64,000 nucleotides of DNA from Tigriopus japonicus (lineage: Eukaryota; Arthropoda; Copepoda; Harpacticoida; Harpacticidae): assembly GCA_010645155.1 (NCBI GenBank), contig CM021319.1:7279265-7343264 (forward strand), given 5' to 3'. The notes beneath the pieces were generated by a model, which saw only the letters and a list, made by a program, of their open reading frames with translations, was not told the origin of the DNA and searched no databases. Of the stretch, positions 1 through 12,093 are shown in pieces. How positions within the stretch are numbered: the first letter of the stretch is position 1; each line of letters starts with the position of its first letter. The translations under genes and the position numbers were made by a program.

Positions 1-2368
1 TGCTCAAAATATCTCTCTTTAGCTCTTCAACTCACACCCACACACTATTTTACCGTACTTACGTGGAGAAGGAACCTGGTGGATGGATACCTTCAAAGTA
101 TTCGAAGAGCTCTACTCATGCACCTTCAAGTCAATATGGTCTTAAATCTGCATCACATTTGATTCCCTCTCCTAAAGCAGGTTTGCTTTAGACACCAAAG
201 TGATCTAGGACGGTAGATTCGAAGAGAGAGAGAGGGAGAAAAAAAGGAGAAGGGCCTGTTTCTATTGCAAAGCAATCATTCCTTATAGAGCAAAAATACC
301 TTGATGACCAAGGAGCAACCGAGTGTGTGTCTGTCTGTTGGGAAGGCCTAGAGGTCTACACTACAAGAAAAAACCTCTTATGAATGTCTGATATTAATAC
401 ATGTAGCCATGTCATTGGAGAGGAGAGGGGGCCAAGAACCGACTGTCTAGAAATCCAGCCATCAATTGGAATCTTATGATTGCCGTCAGGTTTCTACGCA
501 GAAAACGATTCGTATGTCTGGTTGGCTGGAAGGGATTCCTTATGATTGCTGTCAAGATGAATATGGACAGAATTGCGCCAAAGGAAGCAAACAGAATTGG
601 GTCTGTGCAGTCAACAGAGTCAAGATACCTACTCCATTGCTTGACATGTTTCAAACAGGAATTTTCAAACCAAAAACTATTTCGTTTTTATACTTGTAAT
701 TCCAGAGAGGAACTGCAACAATGAACAAAACTAAACCAGAGCTCTAGATTAAACATTCAAATTGATTTACCCATTCGTCTGCAAATGAGATCTTATGGTG
801 CAAAGACTACGTTTAGTTCAATCGAACGGAAGTGACAAATAAATTCGCCACACTCAACATTGAGGATTTCATTAGACAAATGGTCCCTCTCTTTTTTGCC
901 CTCTTGATTAAAGGATTGTTAAAGGATAAAAGAAATGATTTTTTAATAGAGATGGGCCTAGAAAAAGGGAAGGTTTAGGTGCTCGAGAAAGAAATAACTA
1001 TCCAAATCCACAGGTTCTTGAAGAAAATCAGCGTTGGATTTGCTTTACTTGTTTGCTTGAAAGTAAATTACAAGCCATGTTTGAAATAGGAATACGTGAT
1101 ATTGAAACAATATGGAAATAACCGAAATAACCATTCAGTACACAACGTCTCATGATAAAAGTAACCCCTCGATATCATTTTAAACTAGCAACCAATACAC
1201 AATTTTCTTTTATCCAAATTTAATGGTGCGACTAAAAAAGAGACACAACTTTATGATTATTGCATCTTTCGGAAACATGCATAACAATAAGTCAACTTAA
1301 GGTATGTCCAATCAAAAGCTTTGCTTCACTTTCTCTTAAGTTCATACCCCATATTATGTACTACTACTACTTCTATGTAGTATGTAGAAGCATGATTTCG
1401 ATCAAGACGATGGTTGTCGGAAATTCCTCACATGACCTTGTTTATGGCGTTGGATCCCGAGAGTAACAAGCATTTAGCACCAAAATTGGGGGAAGTGAGG
1501 GCAAAATGATGTCTCACACACACATGTGTGTGCCCCAAGATTCACTGCCGAAAACCCAGTCTCCCCATTCACCTCTCCAACATCTGATTTGGTCGCATAG
1601 AAAAATCGGCCTGTGGGGAAATTTGAAACAGTGCCCGGCGAAATGACCATTCTTGATAATGAGATGTGATAGGTCTGCATTGGTCACGGGTCCCTATTTG
1701 GCATTTGTTTTCGAGTGTCAGAGTGAAAAGATGGAACCGTGATAAATTCCAACCTTGATCGATCGAACGCTTTGGTGTCTTGCTTGCTTCTTGGGCTACT
1801 CGTGCCACATGTTTCCTTGATTCTCCGTATGTACGAGTACCCGAGTCTAATCTTGGCCGGGAATATAAACACAAGTGTGTGCTTTTAGACACAATATAAC
1901 CATGTTGATTTTACCACTGCTTCACTTTTAGCCCCGGGTTTGTCCGTCTGAGAGTCTTCGAATGGAGCCAATGAGTGCTTGCTTGCTCGTTTGATCGTGG
2001 TTGTTGCGATGGCAATCCGTGCAAAATGACTCTTGACCAAAACGAGTCAAGAGCGTTTCAATGACGATTTCAGATAGAGGGGCCCATCCATCAAATCCCC
2101 AATGGAATGAAATGAGGCAGTCGTGTGTGGGTCATTCCGACTCGAATTCCCGTCAGCAGTTTGCCCTTTGAACATATCTTGTGTCAGGTTTTTCCCTTTC
2201 ATATTTCAAGTTTTTAAGGGATATTCTTCTGATCGGGCTCGTCAAAGCTTTTTACGGATAATATTTGAAAAAGAAAATACGTTAAAGCTGAAGGATCTAG
2301 CGGTTCTTCCGCACTACCTGATATTTAAAAACAACTGGGGCTTTTTACGATCAAACAAACGCTTATGA
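1..2368. other. Intergenic DNA, no gene recognised
   Basis: Only short open frames without recognisable domains occur on either strand. A purine-rich GA tract lies near 220-255 and a short CA/TG-alternating patch near 1515-1532. I see no splice-flanked coding segment that I can support. Confidence 0.6.
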
Positions 2369-2634
2369 CAAGGGTCGGCAACCGGTGGGCCGCGGCCCAC
2401 ATGAGACCCAAGGGTGATCTTTGGTGGGCCCAAGAGCTATGGGGAAAGTCCACAATAATGGGCCTGCAAAACATCCATAGTACTGTACTCGTGGGCCCAA
2501 AGTTCTTTGATCGTTAATTTGTGGGCCCCTGAACCTACCAACGTCTGTTTGGTGGGCCCCTTACAACATATAACCAAATTTGTGGGCCTTGACCCAAATG
2601 AGGTTGCCATTATCATCATTCTCATAAGCCCCTG
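2369..2634. mobile_element. Non-autonomous hAT transposon (MITE), Buster-type
   Basis: The 266-bp element starts CAAGGGTCGG and ends AAGCCCCTG. It is flanked on both sides by the same 8-bp sequence GCTTATGA (2361-2368 and 2635-2642), a perfect target-site duplication. Eight-bp duplications are the hAT hallmark, and TA at positions 4-5 fits the Buster pattern nnnTAnnn. The interior is full of GTGGGCC words and has no transposase frame, so it must be moved in trans. A related copy in the opposite orientation lies at 37466-37699. I see the ends and duplication directly; the Buster assignment is inferred from the duplication pattern. Confidence 0.85.
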
Positions 2635-2778
2635 GCTTATGATAAATTTAGTTCAAAAGCATACAAGTGACAGGCATTAAGTACGGAGTGCTGCCATTGT
2701 TGACCTGAAGTTTTGCTTTTGAAAAGGTAAGTTTGTGACCGAAATACATAAAACAAGGCCCAATATGGCAACACTAGG

Positions 2779-3271
2779 CACGGTGTTTTTTGAGCGTGAG
2801 AGGTCATTTTCAGACCTCAAAAAACTTTTTAGACCAGTTTTGAGATGTGAATGCAGTACCGCATCTGTATCTAAATTCTGTTAATTAGGTCATGAGCAAA
2901 AACATGATGTAAGGTCACTTAAAACATTTTTTGAACATTTTTTTCCACTCAATTCTCAAGCAGCCTTATGGGTGAGTTTTCCTAAAATATTATCAAATTC
3001 TACTAAGCCGTCTGTCCAAATTGATGTAAATATCCTCCCGTTTGGTCCTTCGAGAATGTTGAAGGAAAAAGCCACAGAAATTTTATTACATCTAAGACAA
3101 AAGTCAAAGTAAATTTTCAAATATTTGTTTTCAAGTATGTTTTAAGTAACATTATAGAGTTTTTGCCAATGACCTATTTAACCGAATATAAATAAATGTT
3201 CTGCATTGCGTTCACATCTCCAAAGTTTCTGGAATTTGAAAATGACTTCTCACGCTCAAAAAAACACCGTG
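2779..3271. mobile_element. MITE with long terminal inverted repeats and TAGG duplication (Chapaev-like)
   Basis: The left end begins CACGGTGTTTTTTGAGCGTG, and the right end is its reverse complement with one extra T. The match continues through GTCATTTTC, about 33 bp in total with one indel and one mismatch. The 4-bp TAGG sits immediately outside both ends (2775-2778 and 3272-3275). A 4-bp duplication with ends starting CAC is known for Chapaev (CMC superfamily) transposons; Transib ends look similar but duplicate 5 bp. The 493-bp body is AT-rich with no coding frame. It lies only 137 bp from the hAT MITE at 2369-2634. Confidence 0.8.
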
Positions 3272-3275
3272 TAGG

Positions 3276-6200
3276 CTGATAATTGAGTTCGATTTCCATC
3301 ACAGAGAAACGCAAGATCAAACATACACATGTTTTAGCAATACAATCAAATAATAACCTTCAAAAACTCTGACATCCTTTCATATAATGAGTTTAATTCG
3401 AAAAATGTAACTTCCAAGTTTTGGTTCAAAAGTTTGATCAGAAAAACGGCAAGTATTTCGTTCTATGACCTCAGCACAATATGGGATGATTGTTTATCAA
3501 AATTTATTGGAACCTTTCTCCAAAAATTGAGTTAAGGGCCAACCATTCACCATATTCAAGGATTCCATCCCAATTCAAACCGAGATGGAGTCTCAATCAA
3601 TGAATGAATGAAGCTTTGCTAAACTTAAGAATGATCTCACTCCACATGTTTGCATCGTCGATCGGAAATATTCTGCTACACACTCCACAACTCAACAATT
3701 TCAGCGTAGGGCTCGAAGACCATAAACACACGTGTGAAGAATGCCAGAGATATTTTCATTTGACGTTGATTAGAGATGTAAAGCTAGTTTTGCGGTAACA
3801 ATCCATCCCACAGAACGAGACCATAACGAGAACCTTTTTTGCCGATTGTAAGACACAACTAGACCAAGATCACTGGGGAAACCATAAGTATGGTCAAAGC
3901 CCAACTTTTATTCCCTCTTTTGTTGTCAGAGCTCGTGCTTTATTTTGGACAGTGGTGGCTTTTACCTTTTAAGGTTTTTTACTCTCATTCCTGTCCAATC
4001 TGGAAACACGCACTCGTATTACCGCAGGGGCGGGAAAGACCACCAAATTAACGAAACTGTGAGGAATCTCGGCATAATTCCGTTTCCAGAAGAATAAAAA
4101 GAACTTTGCCGAGGATCTTGTTAACGGCTGTCCAGACATTGGACTCATATTTCAATTCATTAGGGTGGACTCGCGGAATGGCGATCAAACGAAACAAACC
4201 CTTGCATGCCTCGGACATTTCAAGATGTAAGCGTACGTAGGCTTGGTTTAGTAAAGCTCTGTACCTTATCAAAGTCTTGAGAGCTCCTTTTAGATTCATA
4301 ATTTTAATACAATATTATCTGAATTTTAAACAATTTAGTTATATGTTATTGTCTTGCTAGAGTGAAGATAAGTTGCAATACCAAGGCATGATCCTCGTTC
4401 ACTTTATAGTGTCTTCATAAAATGACAAATGATTTGCTCAATTCGGTTTCTTTATTTATAAGCAAACTGTTTTTCAACTTTTGATATTTCATTTGGTCTA
4501 TTTAAACAAAGCATGGTGTGTGGAATTAAACTCAAAGATGTGTTTTTAGTCCAAAAAATGGAATTGAGGATTGGAAATTTCACAAAAATGCATGAAATCT
4601 CAAATTTCTTTTGTAAAAATGACCAAGAGCTTTACACTTTAATGAGATGGTTAAGTCACTCAATAATACCGAATGTATCTTGAAGATCAAGAATTCTGGA
4701 TAATGATTGAGATTTTCCGGAAAAGTCATTTTTTACGAGGATATCTGGGATTTCGCATATTATTTTTAGGACTTACATCGCGATTACTTATCAACACCAA
4801 CATTTCTTCACGTCATAATAACTTTTAGGATTCCACAATATTGTAAATCACAAGTCTTATCCAAATGTTCTTTGATTGAACCCTCAATTTATCCGATCTT
4901 GAGGATGGTCTGATATGTTACAAAGGTTTTTATCCGCCAACAAGGTTATCTCAGTGAAATCTCTTGGATCTTCATTTGGAATGAGTCGGTCGTCGTTGGC
5001 GAGCTCATCGTTTAAATCTGTTTCAACAACTCCAAATTACACCTGTGCTCAAATTTCGGGACCGTTTGCGAGCCCTGGAAAGCCAAATTAGACCCGAAAG
5101 AATGATGATGTTCATTTCATCACCTTAAGTGGCTTTTTGTGGGGGCAAAAAATTCGGCCTCGAACGGCGATCCCACCGACAATAACCGGGTACTCGACTA
5201 GTTTCGCATCCCTAACATTTATGATTTTCCCGTGATTATTTCTGTTTCTTAACGAGTTATCACATTTAGCAAAATCGCATAGGTTTTTTGCTGGTGATAA
5301 GTCAAGTTTGACAAAAAGTGCCGCCACCAAAAATAAGAGAAAAACGGGTTCAATTAGTTGCGAAATGTCCATAAAAACGGCAGGAGTCTGGCCTACCCTT
5401 GGCCAATTTGCACAACATTGTAAAGCCATAAAAAGCTACACAACACATCCCTCGATTTCCAGCCCATTTTAGTATAGTTGTAATCACATGTTCCCGTATA
5501 CGAGTGGATTCTAGTTTACAAATTTATATAGGGTTCACTTCCTATTGCATTCAAGTGGAATTGGGTGCCCCGCCCTCTATTGTATGAGCTCTGAACTTGT
5601 TTGCCAAGCGTGATTTATTCATGACACCAAGTCAATCAATCGTCAAATTTCGGCTTTCCGGTCAAACCTCACGTTCAATTTGGGAGCCTTGAACATTCCA
5701 AAGCAAACAAACGTTCACCGTGTTTTGGAAGTGCCATTTGACGAAGGCGGGTTTGAGAAAGAGATATCAAAATGAAGACGCCGAGGGTAGTTCGAGTTCT
5801 GCACCTGTTTCATGGGTGTCTTCCTCATAAATTTTTACGTAATGCATCAGCTATTATTTCCGAGATTGGAGGATCCCAGTGGCCTGATTCAATTTGGAGC
5901 TCAGCAAGGGTCATTGCACTGCTAAGAAAACACACCTTCGAGCATTTCAAGGTGTACTCCATCCAAAGGAACGTTGAAGAAGGATATTTTTAGTTGGAAG
6001 TTGGCGAATCAGCACTTCTTTTCAGACGAGTCTCGTGTCAAACAAGAGATCTTTGATAGAGGGTAAGATAATAATTAGCCTCTCCGAAGGACATCTCCAA
6101 TCAAGCTGATACAAATGGGGTGTACCTACAACATAATGCTCGACAGTGGATGATAATATCCTCGCTCAACAATATGTGGCGTCGGGGTTTTCTTGACATA

Positions 6201-9200
6201 CTTGCATCCCCATGATTGTTGACGAACATGTGCCTGATAATCATTGATTTGATGAATAGGCAATGGGCTCCCGTGAACTCGGTTCAATAATCTGTTGTGA
6301 TGCCGTCAAACAATGCGAGTACAGACTTGGGGAGAAAAGTTTGGGTTCGATTCTGCTTTGCAAGACCTAAAGGCTCTAGCATTCGAGCATTCTTAAAGCA
6401 CTCAAAGTCGTACATTCAAAAATACTGGACACAAGGTTGACTCTTGTTATAAGAATAATTTTGCTGCTGAAAATATATGTTTGAATTACGCCACGCCACG
6501 ACCCCCGCCCCCACACAAAAACTACTAACAAAAATTTGGATTTTTTTTTTGTCACAGTTTTTTCCGATTTTGAAGTTTTTTTAATTTGATTCTGCATTTT
6601 TTGGGGGTTTAAAAACTTGGTTGCCTGGCCAGAAATATGTCTTACTAGTCATGAGATCATTTTAGTATCAGGAGGCTGACAAATGAAATGCAAAAACAAA
6701 AACCCGTCGAATTATGCATCGAAACCTCATTATTTTGAAGCTTACCCAAGTCTGGCTGAACAAAAGACGGCTTTAATTCGTTGTATTTTCTTAGAAGTGA
6801 GAGTTTTATATTATAATACGGTATCATATCATACGAGTCTTAGGAAGGCTTCCAAATCTGATTTGTTTTTGGTGCCTTTGCCAGCAACGAAAGATAAGAA
6901 GCCATACCTCGAAAAAAGTTCAAAATTCGAGATGACGGCCGTCTTTGATGGATGTTGTGTAGAACAGAGATCTGAAGGGCTTTTTACAAACTACTTTGAA
7001 CGAGACCTGCTTGAATCCTTTACCACACACCAGTTTTGACCCATTAATCTTGAAGGTGTGCCCTACCTATGAATTGGTGAGTATTTGACGGAGGCCACTG
7101 AAAAGAATGATTGGGATTCTCCTAGACTTATGTACATGGGACTTGGTCAGGTACTTGAAAACAGGTTTCCGTCAGTGGATCCCAGGGTGATGCTGTGACA
7201 ACCCATCAACAGCAGCATCACCTCAAAGGGTTTTAAATCGATTCTGAGCACATTGCTTTTTGCTCCAACCACTTCATGAACTAACCCATCACTAGTCAAT
7301 TTCTTCAAAAGGCACCCCTGGCTTCCGTGAATAGATATCCGGACTATTTTGTTTTAAGGTAGTGCTAATCAGTTTGGGTATGTGCCTTTAGAGTCAAATG
7401 TGGCGATTTTCATTTAAACTTGGTACATAAAATCGTTGACGAGAATGAGGGGTCTAGGCAATTTGAATGCAGATGACTTGATTTGATCAAGAGGTGTTTT
7501 AAAGCGTTTATATGGGGGTAAAAAACTTTTGATACACTTGTCGATGTTGGCAGGTGAGTTCATGGGGGTAAAAAGTGGAATGAATTAAAGTCAAGTGGTT
7601 GAAAATCAGACTAGCTTTAAAAAAAGCAAACCTCCTTTCTCGAGATGTCCTCGTCATCTTCAGCTACCTTTTTGAGAAACAATGGAAGATTGTTAAAGAA
7701 GTGCAATGGTTCCTAATTGAGCCATAACTCCAATGCAAGAGAATTCAAACCCACCCCATTTCTTCTGAACAAATTGGGCAAATAAAATCCACCAGTTTGC
7801 AATATTCAGCCAGTCAGCCTCACCTCTTTGAAATCTGATAAGGTCCTCTCCATCCTCGAAACTCTGAAGATCCCTTCATATTTGACCCCCGGTTCAAGTC
7901 AGAGACTTTGGGCGTTCTCGTATTTTTTCCACAAGGTGATTGAAAACATCTGTTTGCATATACATGCAACCGTCTCCGGAGGATGATGATTTTTAATCTC
8001 GGCAACATCAAGCTCTTTGAGTGGCTTGCACCTGTACTTACAAGAAGAAGTTTACCCTTGTAGTAGTGGTTGATCTGCATCCCATCACCAGGTGTTTCGA
8101 TGGCTGCATTGGTACTTGAGCAAAGTGGATGAACCCTCCCTCCAAAAATTGAATCCACATATCTCCCCTCGTCAAGTTCCATCCCGGTTCATTTATCAAT
8201 CCGAGCATTCTTTGGAGGATCGGATGGGATATTAGCTAGGTGCTTCAAATTACCGAGAAGAGCGGGCAAAAAACGAAATCTTTTTCACACCATCTCCAAC
8301 GAGATTCACGTTGGTTCTGACTCTTTGAGTTCTTGGATGAGGTTGGGATCAGATCCGTTGGTCACGGGAATTCTGGTGGTTTGATCAGATTTGGGCAAAA
8401 AACAAGTGAGAACCTGGCATTTTGAGTAACTCAAGGGTTCGTGTGATATCGTAAATCAATCTCGATCACAACTTGTGAGCCTCTCATTCGTTGGTTTGAG
8501 GAGTATGGCACACGAGAGCGACAAAAAATAAGGACTTTTCAAAGGCACGATGAAGATTGGTTTAAGGTTTGGCAACCGGTGGAGTGTTGAATTAATGTTG
8601 ATGAGTCTAGAGTTCAGCCCCAAATACTCATAAATACAACAGGCCGATGTTTTGCTCGGAACTCAAACCAAAACCAGACAAGTGAGGGTGTCAAATGGTT
8701 GGGAGAGTAAAAAGACGATTAGTCTCACCGTCCAAGTTGGACTTCGTTGAACAATTAATTATGGACCCATATTTATTTCGATTGTAACGTGACCAGAACG
8801 AATCTCGAGCGACCTTAGAGGAAAGTCAAAATAGTAGACGGCAGGTTTTGAAATCCAAATATCAACAAGTATTGTTAGAAATGTTTCTTGGGATATGATG
8901 AGGGTTAATCCATAAAGTAGAGGAGAGAAAGAAAGAAAGGATCTTGACAATGGCCCAACTGATTACACTCCATATTTAATGGTTACATGGTCATCACGTC
9001 ATGAATAGACGATGCTTGGATGAGCTTTGTCACATTGATGAGGCTGCCTTCCAAGAAATGTCAAGTCAAATTTGCAGCCACTCCTTGGCAAAAATCCACA
9101 TTTAGACCGGCAAACTTGGTTCCATTCAGTCCGCAATCTCGTCTGTTCTTGACTTCTAATTCCCCACCAAACTCTCCAATAATGATGAAGATCATGATGA

Positions 9201-10421
9201 CCAAGAACAGAGGGAGGAAAGATGATAATCATCGCCTTCTTGGCGTGGACGGATTGGACTTGCACAGTGGGAAAAAAAACATTGACAATGGACCTCACAT
9301 TTCAATTAAAGCTTCGTAAGTGTTTTTTGCCGCCAACCCCGGATTTTCATGGCCTCATGGATTCTCCTCAAGGGCTCGTCTAATTAAACCCGAGCCATAT
9401 CCATAATCGACCCCTGCCGTTGGATGACAATGAAATTATTGAAATTTTGCATAACACCCATTGAGATCAGCATCGAATGGCCATTTTCACCCACGGGTTC
9501 GCCTCCAAAACCGTCGACGCACTGGGTTTGAATAAGGCGAAAAACACTATTTGATAACATTAATCAGCTCCAATGGAGGATTACTCAAAGGGGTTGTAGG
9601 ACGACCAAACGCACACACAAACCACCTCTGTCTATTGTAGATCGCAGGCCATTTGGAATATGGCTTCTCTCCTATTTCAGGATCTCGACGATGGGACGAC
9701 TAGTACTGTATAGTAGCAGAATACGTATACTAGTGATGCTTCTACCACTTCAATATCGAATAACTTGGACCAAATCCTGGCCAACCACCCAAGACCTTCT
9801 TGAGGATGGAAGGTAGATCGAAGAATATACCCCCTTCTCTGTGGACGAGAATACGGGCAGACAATGGTGTGCCATTAATAGTTTCCCTCAAGGGTTCCAA
9901 TGGGGCACCGCCGAGTCGTGTCATTAGTGTCATGATATTCTGAACTGATTTGAATGACAAAATGACTTCTTTCCTTGTTTGTTACATCTTGCTTCATCCA
10001 ATTCGATGGCAACAAAGGGAGTGAAAAAGAAACTCGAGCGGAGGAACATCCCCAGGATTTATTCGAATCCTTGGGCGATAACGATCAATGTGTGCCCTGA
10101 TGAGGGACATTTGTCTTTCACAAGATCGTCTCGGAGAGGACATTCATATTTTCCAGTACATCACGGATTGGAGGATTTGTCGAGTGTTTGTCCAGTCCAC
10201 ACTCATTCATGCCCGAATCGATGACTTCCTTCCTCAGGACTTGCACAAAAACAACAGAGCAAACATCGTCGTCGCTCTCGATGGAGTGATTTGAACGGCC
10301 GTTCAAACGCTTATTTGCCCTCGACCATTCGCAAAGACGAGCGCCATCAAGACAGGTAGTGTGAACCATTTGTGGTCGTCGTTGAGCTCTCGACACTTAT
10401 GAGGCCTTCTTCGTGTTCTTC
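3276..10421. other. Intergenic DNA, no gene recognised
   Basis: More than 7 kb with many short frames, the longest around 120 codons (for example 6683-7039 plus and 7820-8182 minus). None has a recognisable domain, consistent codon use or credible splice partners. Distal enhancers or 5' untranslated exons of the downstream bHLH gene could lie here but cannot be identified from the sequence alone. Confidence 0.55.
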
Positions 10422-10485
10422 AGTCCATTCCGAGTGTTGAACGTAATCGGAGCTCAAAGTAGTGTCGTCGAATGTGGTTAGAACC
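10422..10485 (+). promoter_or_regulatory. Probable 3' splice site and 5' leader of the bHLH gene
   Basis: A pyrimidine-rich tract (GGCCTTCTTCGTGTTCTTCAG) ends in AG at 10422-10423, 62 bases before the chosen ATG. It looks like a good acceptor, so the 5' leader may be spliced from an upstream non-coding exon. The position is read from sequence; its use in vivo is inference. Confidence 0.4.
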
Positions 10486-11850
10486 ATGTCAGTCGGCGAG
10501 AAAATGGACGAATCCGATATAAGTCCGGCCAGTTTGCCCGACAAGTGTCAATCGTTGCGATTGAAATCCATCCGGAAACGGATTGAGACCGAGAAGAACA
10601 AGCATTTGCCTCGACAACGAAAGCCACGGGAAAGACCAGCACCCTTGAGCAAATATCGGCGAAAGACCGCCAATGCGCGAGAACGACAGCGGATGCAGGA
10701 AGTGAACTTGGCCTTTGATCGTCTCAAAGAGAGCATTCCGCATCATAAGCTCAATCAAATTGATGAGAAGAAAGACACCAAGATCACGACTCTTCGTTGT
10801 GCCATCACATACATCAATTCCTTGTCCGAGTTGCTTCAAGACTTGGGCAGTGGCAAGGCCGTGAGTCCGGAATATTATTTTACCGACGCCCAATTGGGAC
10901 TCGATCCTGATCGAAGGTCTTTGGAGAATAAATCTGCGGGTTCGAAAGGAAAACGAGGAAAGGGCAAGAAGAAGCAGCAGCGAGGTAAAAAGACCCAATC
11001 GAACAAGAACAAACGGACCTCAGTCAAGCGGGGTGCTAATGGCCGTGTGAACAAACCCTTGAGTGTGGCGAGTCCAAAGGTGAAAAGATGCCCCGTCATT
11101 CCCCCCGGGATTCTCACCAAAGCCCAATTGAATGGGATCCCCTCTTCATCCTCTTGTCTTCTTCCATCCTTATCGCTCTCATCCACGATGACAGCCCCTG
11201 GTACAACGACAGCGGCGTCAACCACCCTGACAACGACTTGTTCGACGCTCTCCAGTCATCTAATTCAGTTGCCTCAAGTGCCCTTGGCTCCGTCACAGTT
11301 TCTCAACATGTCCAGTTCGACGGGATTACTCACCACAAGTCCCTCCATCCCAAGTAATCTCCTGTCAAAAGTGAGTATGATGTGTCCAACCACGACACGT
11401 GGCAGCAGCCTGACCACATCAGCGCCTTGTTCGGTGGCAATTCCGGGGTCGATTTCACCCGTGTTCAATCCAAGTCCAGGAGGGACGTTGTCGCCAGTGT
11501 CTAGCTTTTCATCCCCATCGCCGACATCGGGGAGGATGTCCTCCTCGTCTCCGTTGTCCACTGCATCTTCTACGTCTTTGTATCCCATGACCAATGATAT
11601 CGATGCCCTGATCAAGTTACATCCAGGCTCTGGAAGCCACTCCCATTGGGAATGGAAGGATGCAGTTATTGAAGAGATCTCCGACCTCACACCCTTAACA
11701 GGGGTGGATTGCTTCGTGAGCAGTGTCAATCTCTGTCCCAATGACTATGGTCCGGTGAATTTGCAGGACCTCCTTGGGTCCCTGGAGGTGGTCTCACCCA
11801 ATAGCTCCATCTACCCGGGGTCCCATCACTCGGATGTGATGCTAAAATAA
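10486..11850 (+). CDS. dei: Delilah/Taxi-like basic helix-loop-helix transcription factor
   Basis: Predicted 454-aa nuclear DNA-binding protein in one open exon. The bHLH lies at about residues 54-120. The lead-in PLSKYRRKTANARERQRM contains the E-box-contacting N-A-R-E-R core (Glu66). Helix 1 is roughly QEVNLAFDRLKESIP, the loop is HHKLNQIDEKKD, and helix 2 is TKITTLRCAITYINSLSELL. The SKYRRKTANARER stretch is typical of Drosophila delilah/taxi, a group A bHLH factor needed in muscle-attachment, epidermal and wing cells. A Lys/Arg-rich segment (residues about 140-185, GKRGKGKKKQQRGKK) could be a nuclear localisation signal. A long Ser/Thr/Pro-rich stretch follows (about 210-375), then an acidic C-terminal region near residues 385-440 containing WEWKDAVIEEISDLTPL. 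I start at ATG 10486 (ACCATGT) because the frame upstream has only a GTG and then a stop. GTGAGT at 11371 could act as a cryptic donor, but the frame stays open and protein-like to the stop. The family is clear; orthology to delilah rather than another atonal-superfamily member is likely but untested. Confidence 0.85.
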   Translation: MSVGEKMDESDISPASLPDKCQSLRLKSIRKRIETEKNKHLPRQRKPRERPAPLSKYRRKTANARERQRMQEVNLAFDRLKESIPHHKLNQIDEKKDTKITTLRCAITYINSLSELLQDLGSGKAVSPEYYFTDAQLGLDPDRRSLENKSAGSKGKRGKGKKKQQRGKKTQSNKNKRTSVKRGANGRVNKPLSVASPKVKRCPVIPPGILTKAQLNGIPSSSSCLLPSLSLSSTMTAPGTTTAASTTLTTTCSTLSSHLIQLPQVPLAPSQFLNMSSSTGLLTTSPSIPSNLLSKVSMMCPTTTRGSSLTTSAPCSVAIPGSISPVFNPSPGGTLSPVSSFSSPSPTSGRMSSSSPLSTASSTSLYPMTNDIDALIKLHPGSGSHSHWEWKDAVIEEISDLTPLTGVDCFVSSVNLCPNDYGPVNLQDLLGSLEVVSPNSSIYPGSHHSDVMLK

Positions 11851-12087
11851 CCCATCCAGACGTGAAAACATCTTAATTTTCCGTAGACGTCTTCGCCTTC
11901 ATGTTCCGCGTTCTCCGCGCTCAAGTGGTTGGTTGACGTTTCTCGAACCTTAAGAGTGGGCCTATCACAAACTAAATCTCATATTTCAAATTCTTCGCAT
12001 ACCCCGCTCTATGTCATGGCGTGTTAAATTGGAAGTGGGCCGAGCCCACGAAGGCCTCTCTCTCTCCTAATGGAAGAAGCTCACTTA

Positions 12088-12093
12088 AATAAA
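12088..12093 (+). terminator. AATAAA polyadenylation signal candidate for the bHLH gene
   Basis: The first AATAAA downstream of the bHLH stop, 238 bases after it, would give a short 3' UTR. A second AATAAA occurs at 12451-12456. Either could be used. Confidence 0.4.

Noticed and set aside
6335..6350. B-box-like GGGTTCGATTC
   Set aside because: Imperfect box without an A box or cloverleaf upstream.
10489..11741. Long antisense frames opposite the bHLH gene
   Set aside because: Shadows of the real coding frame; compositional artefacts with no recognisable domain.
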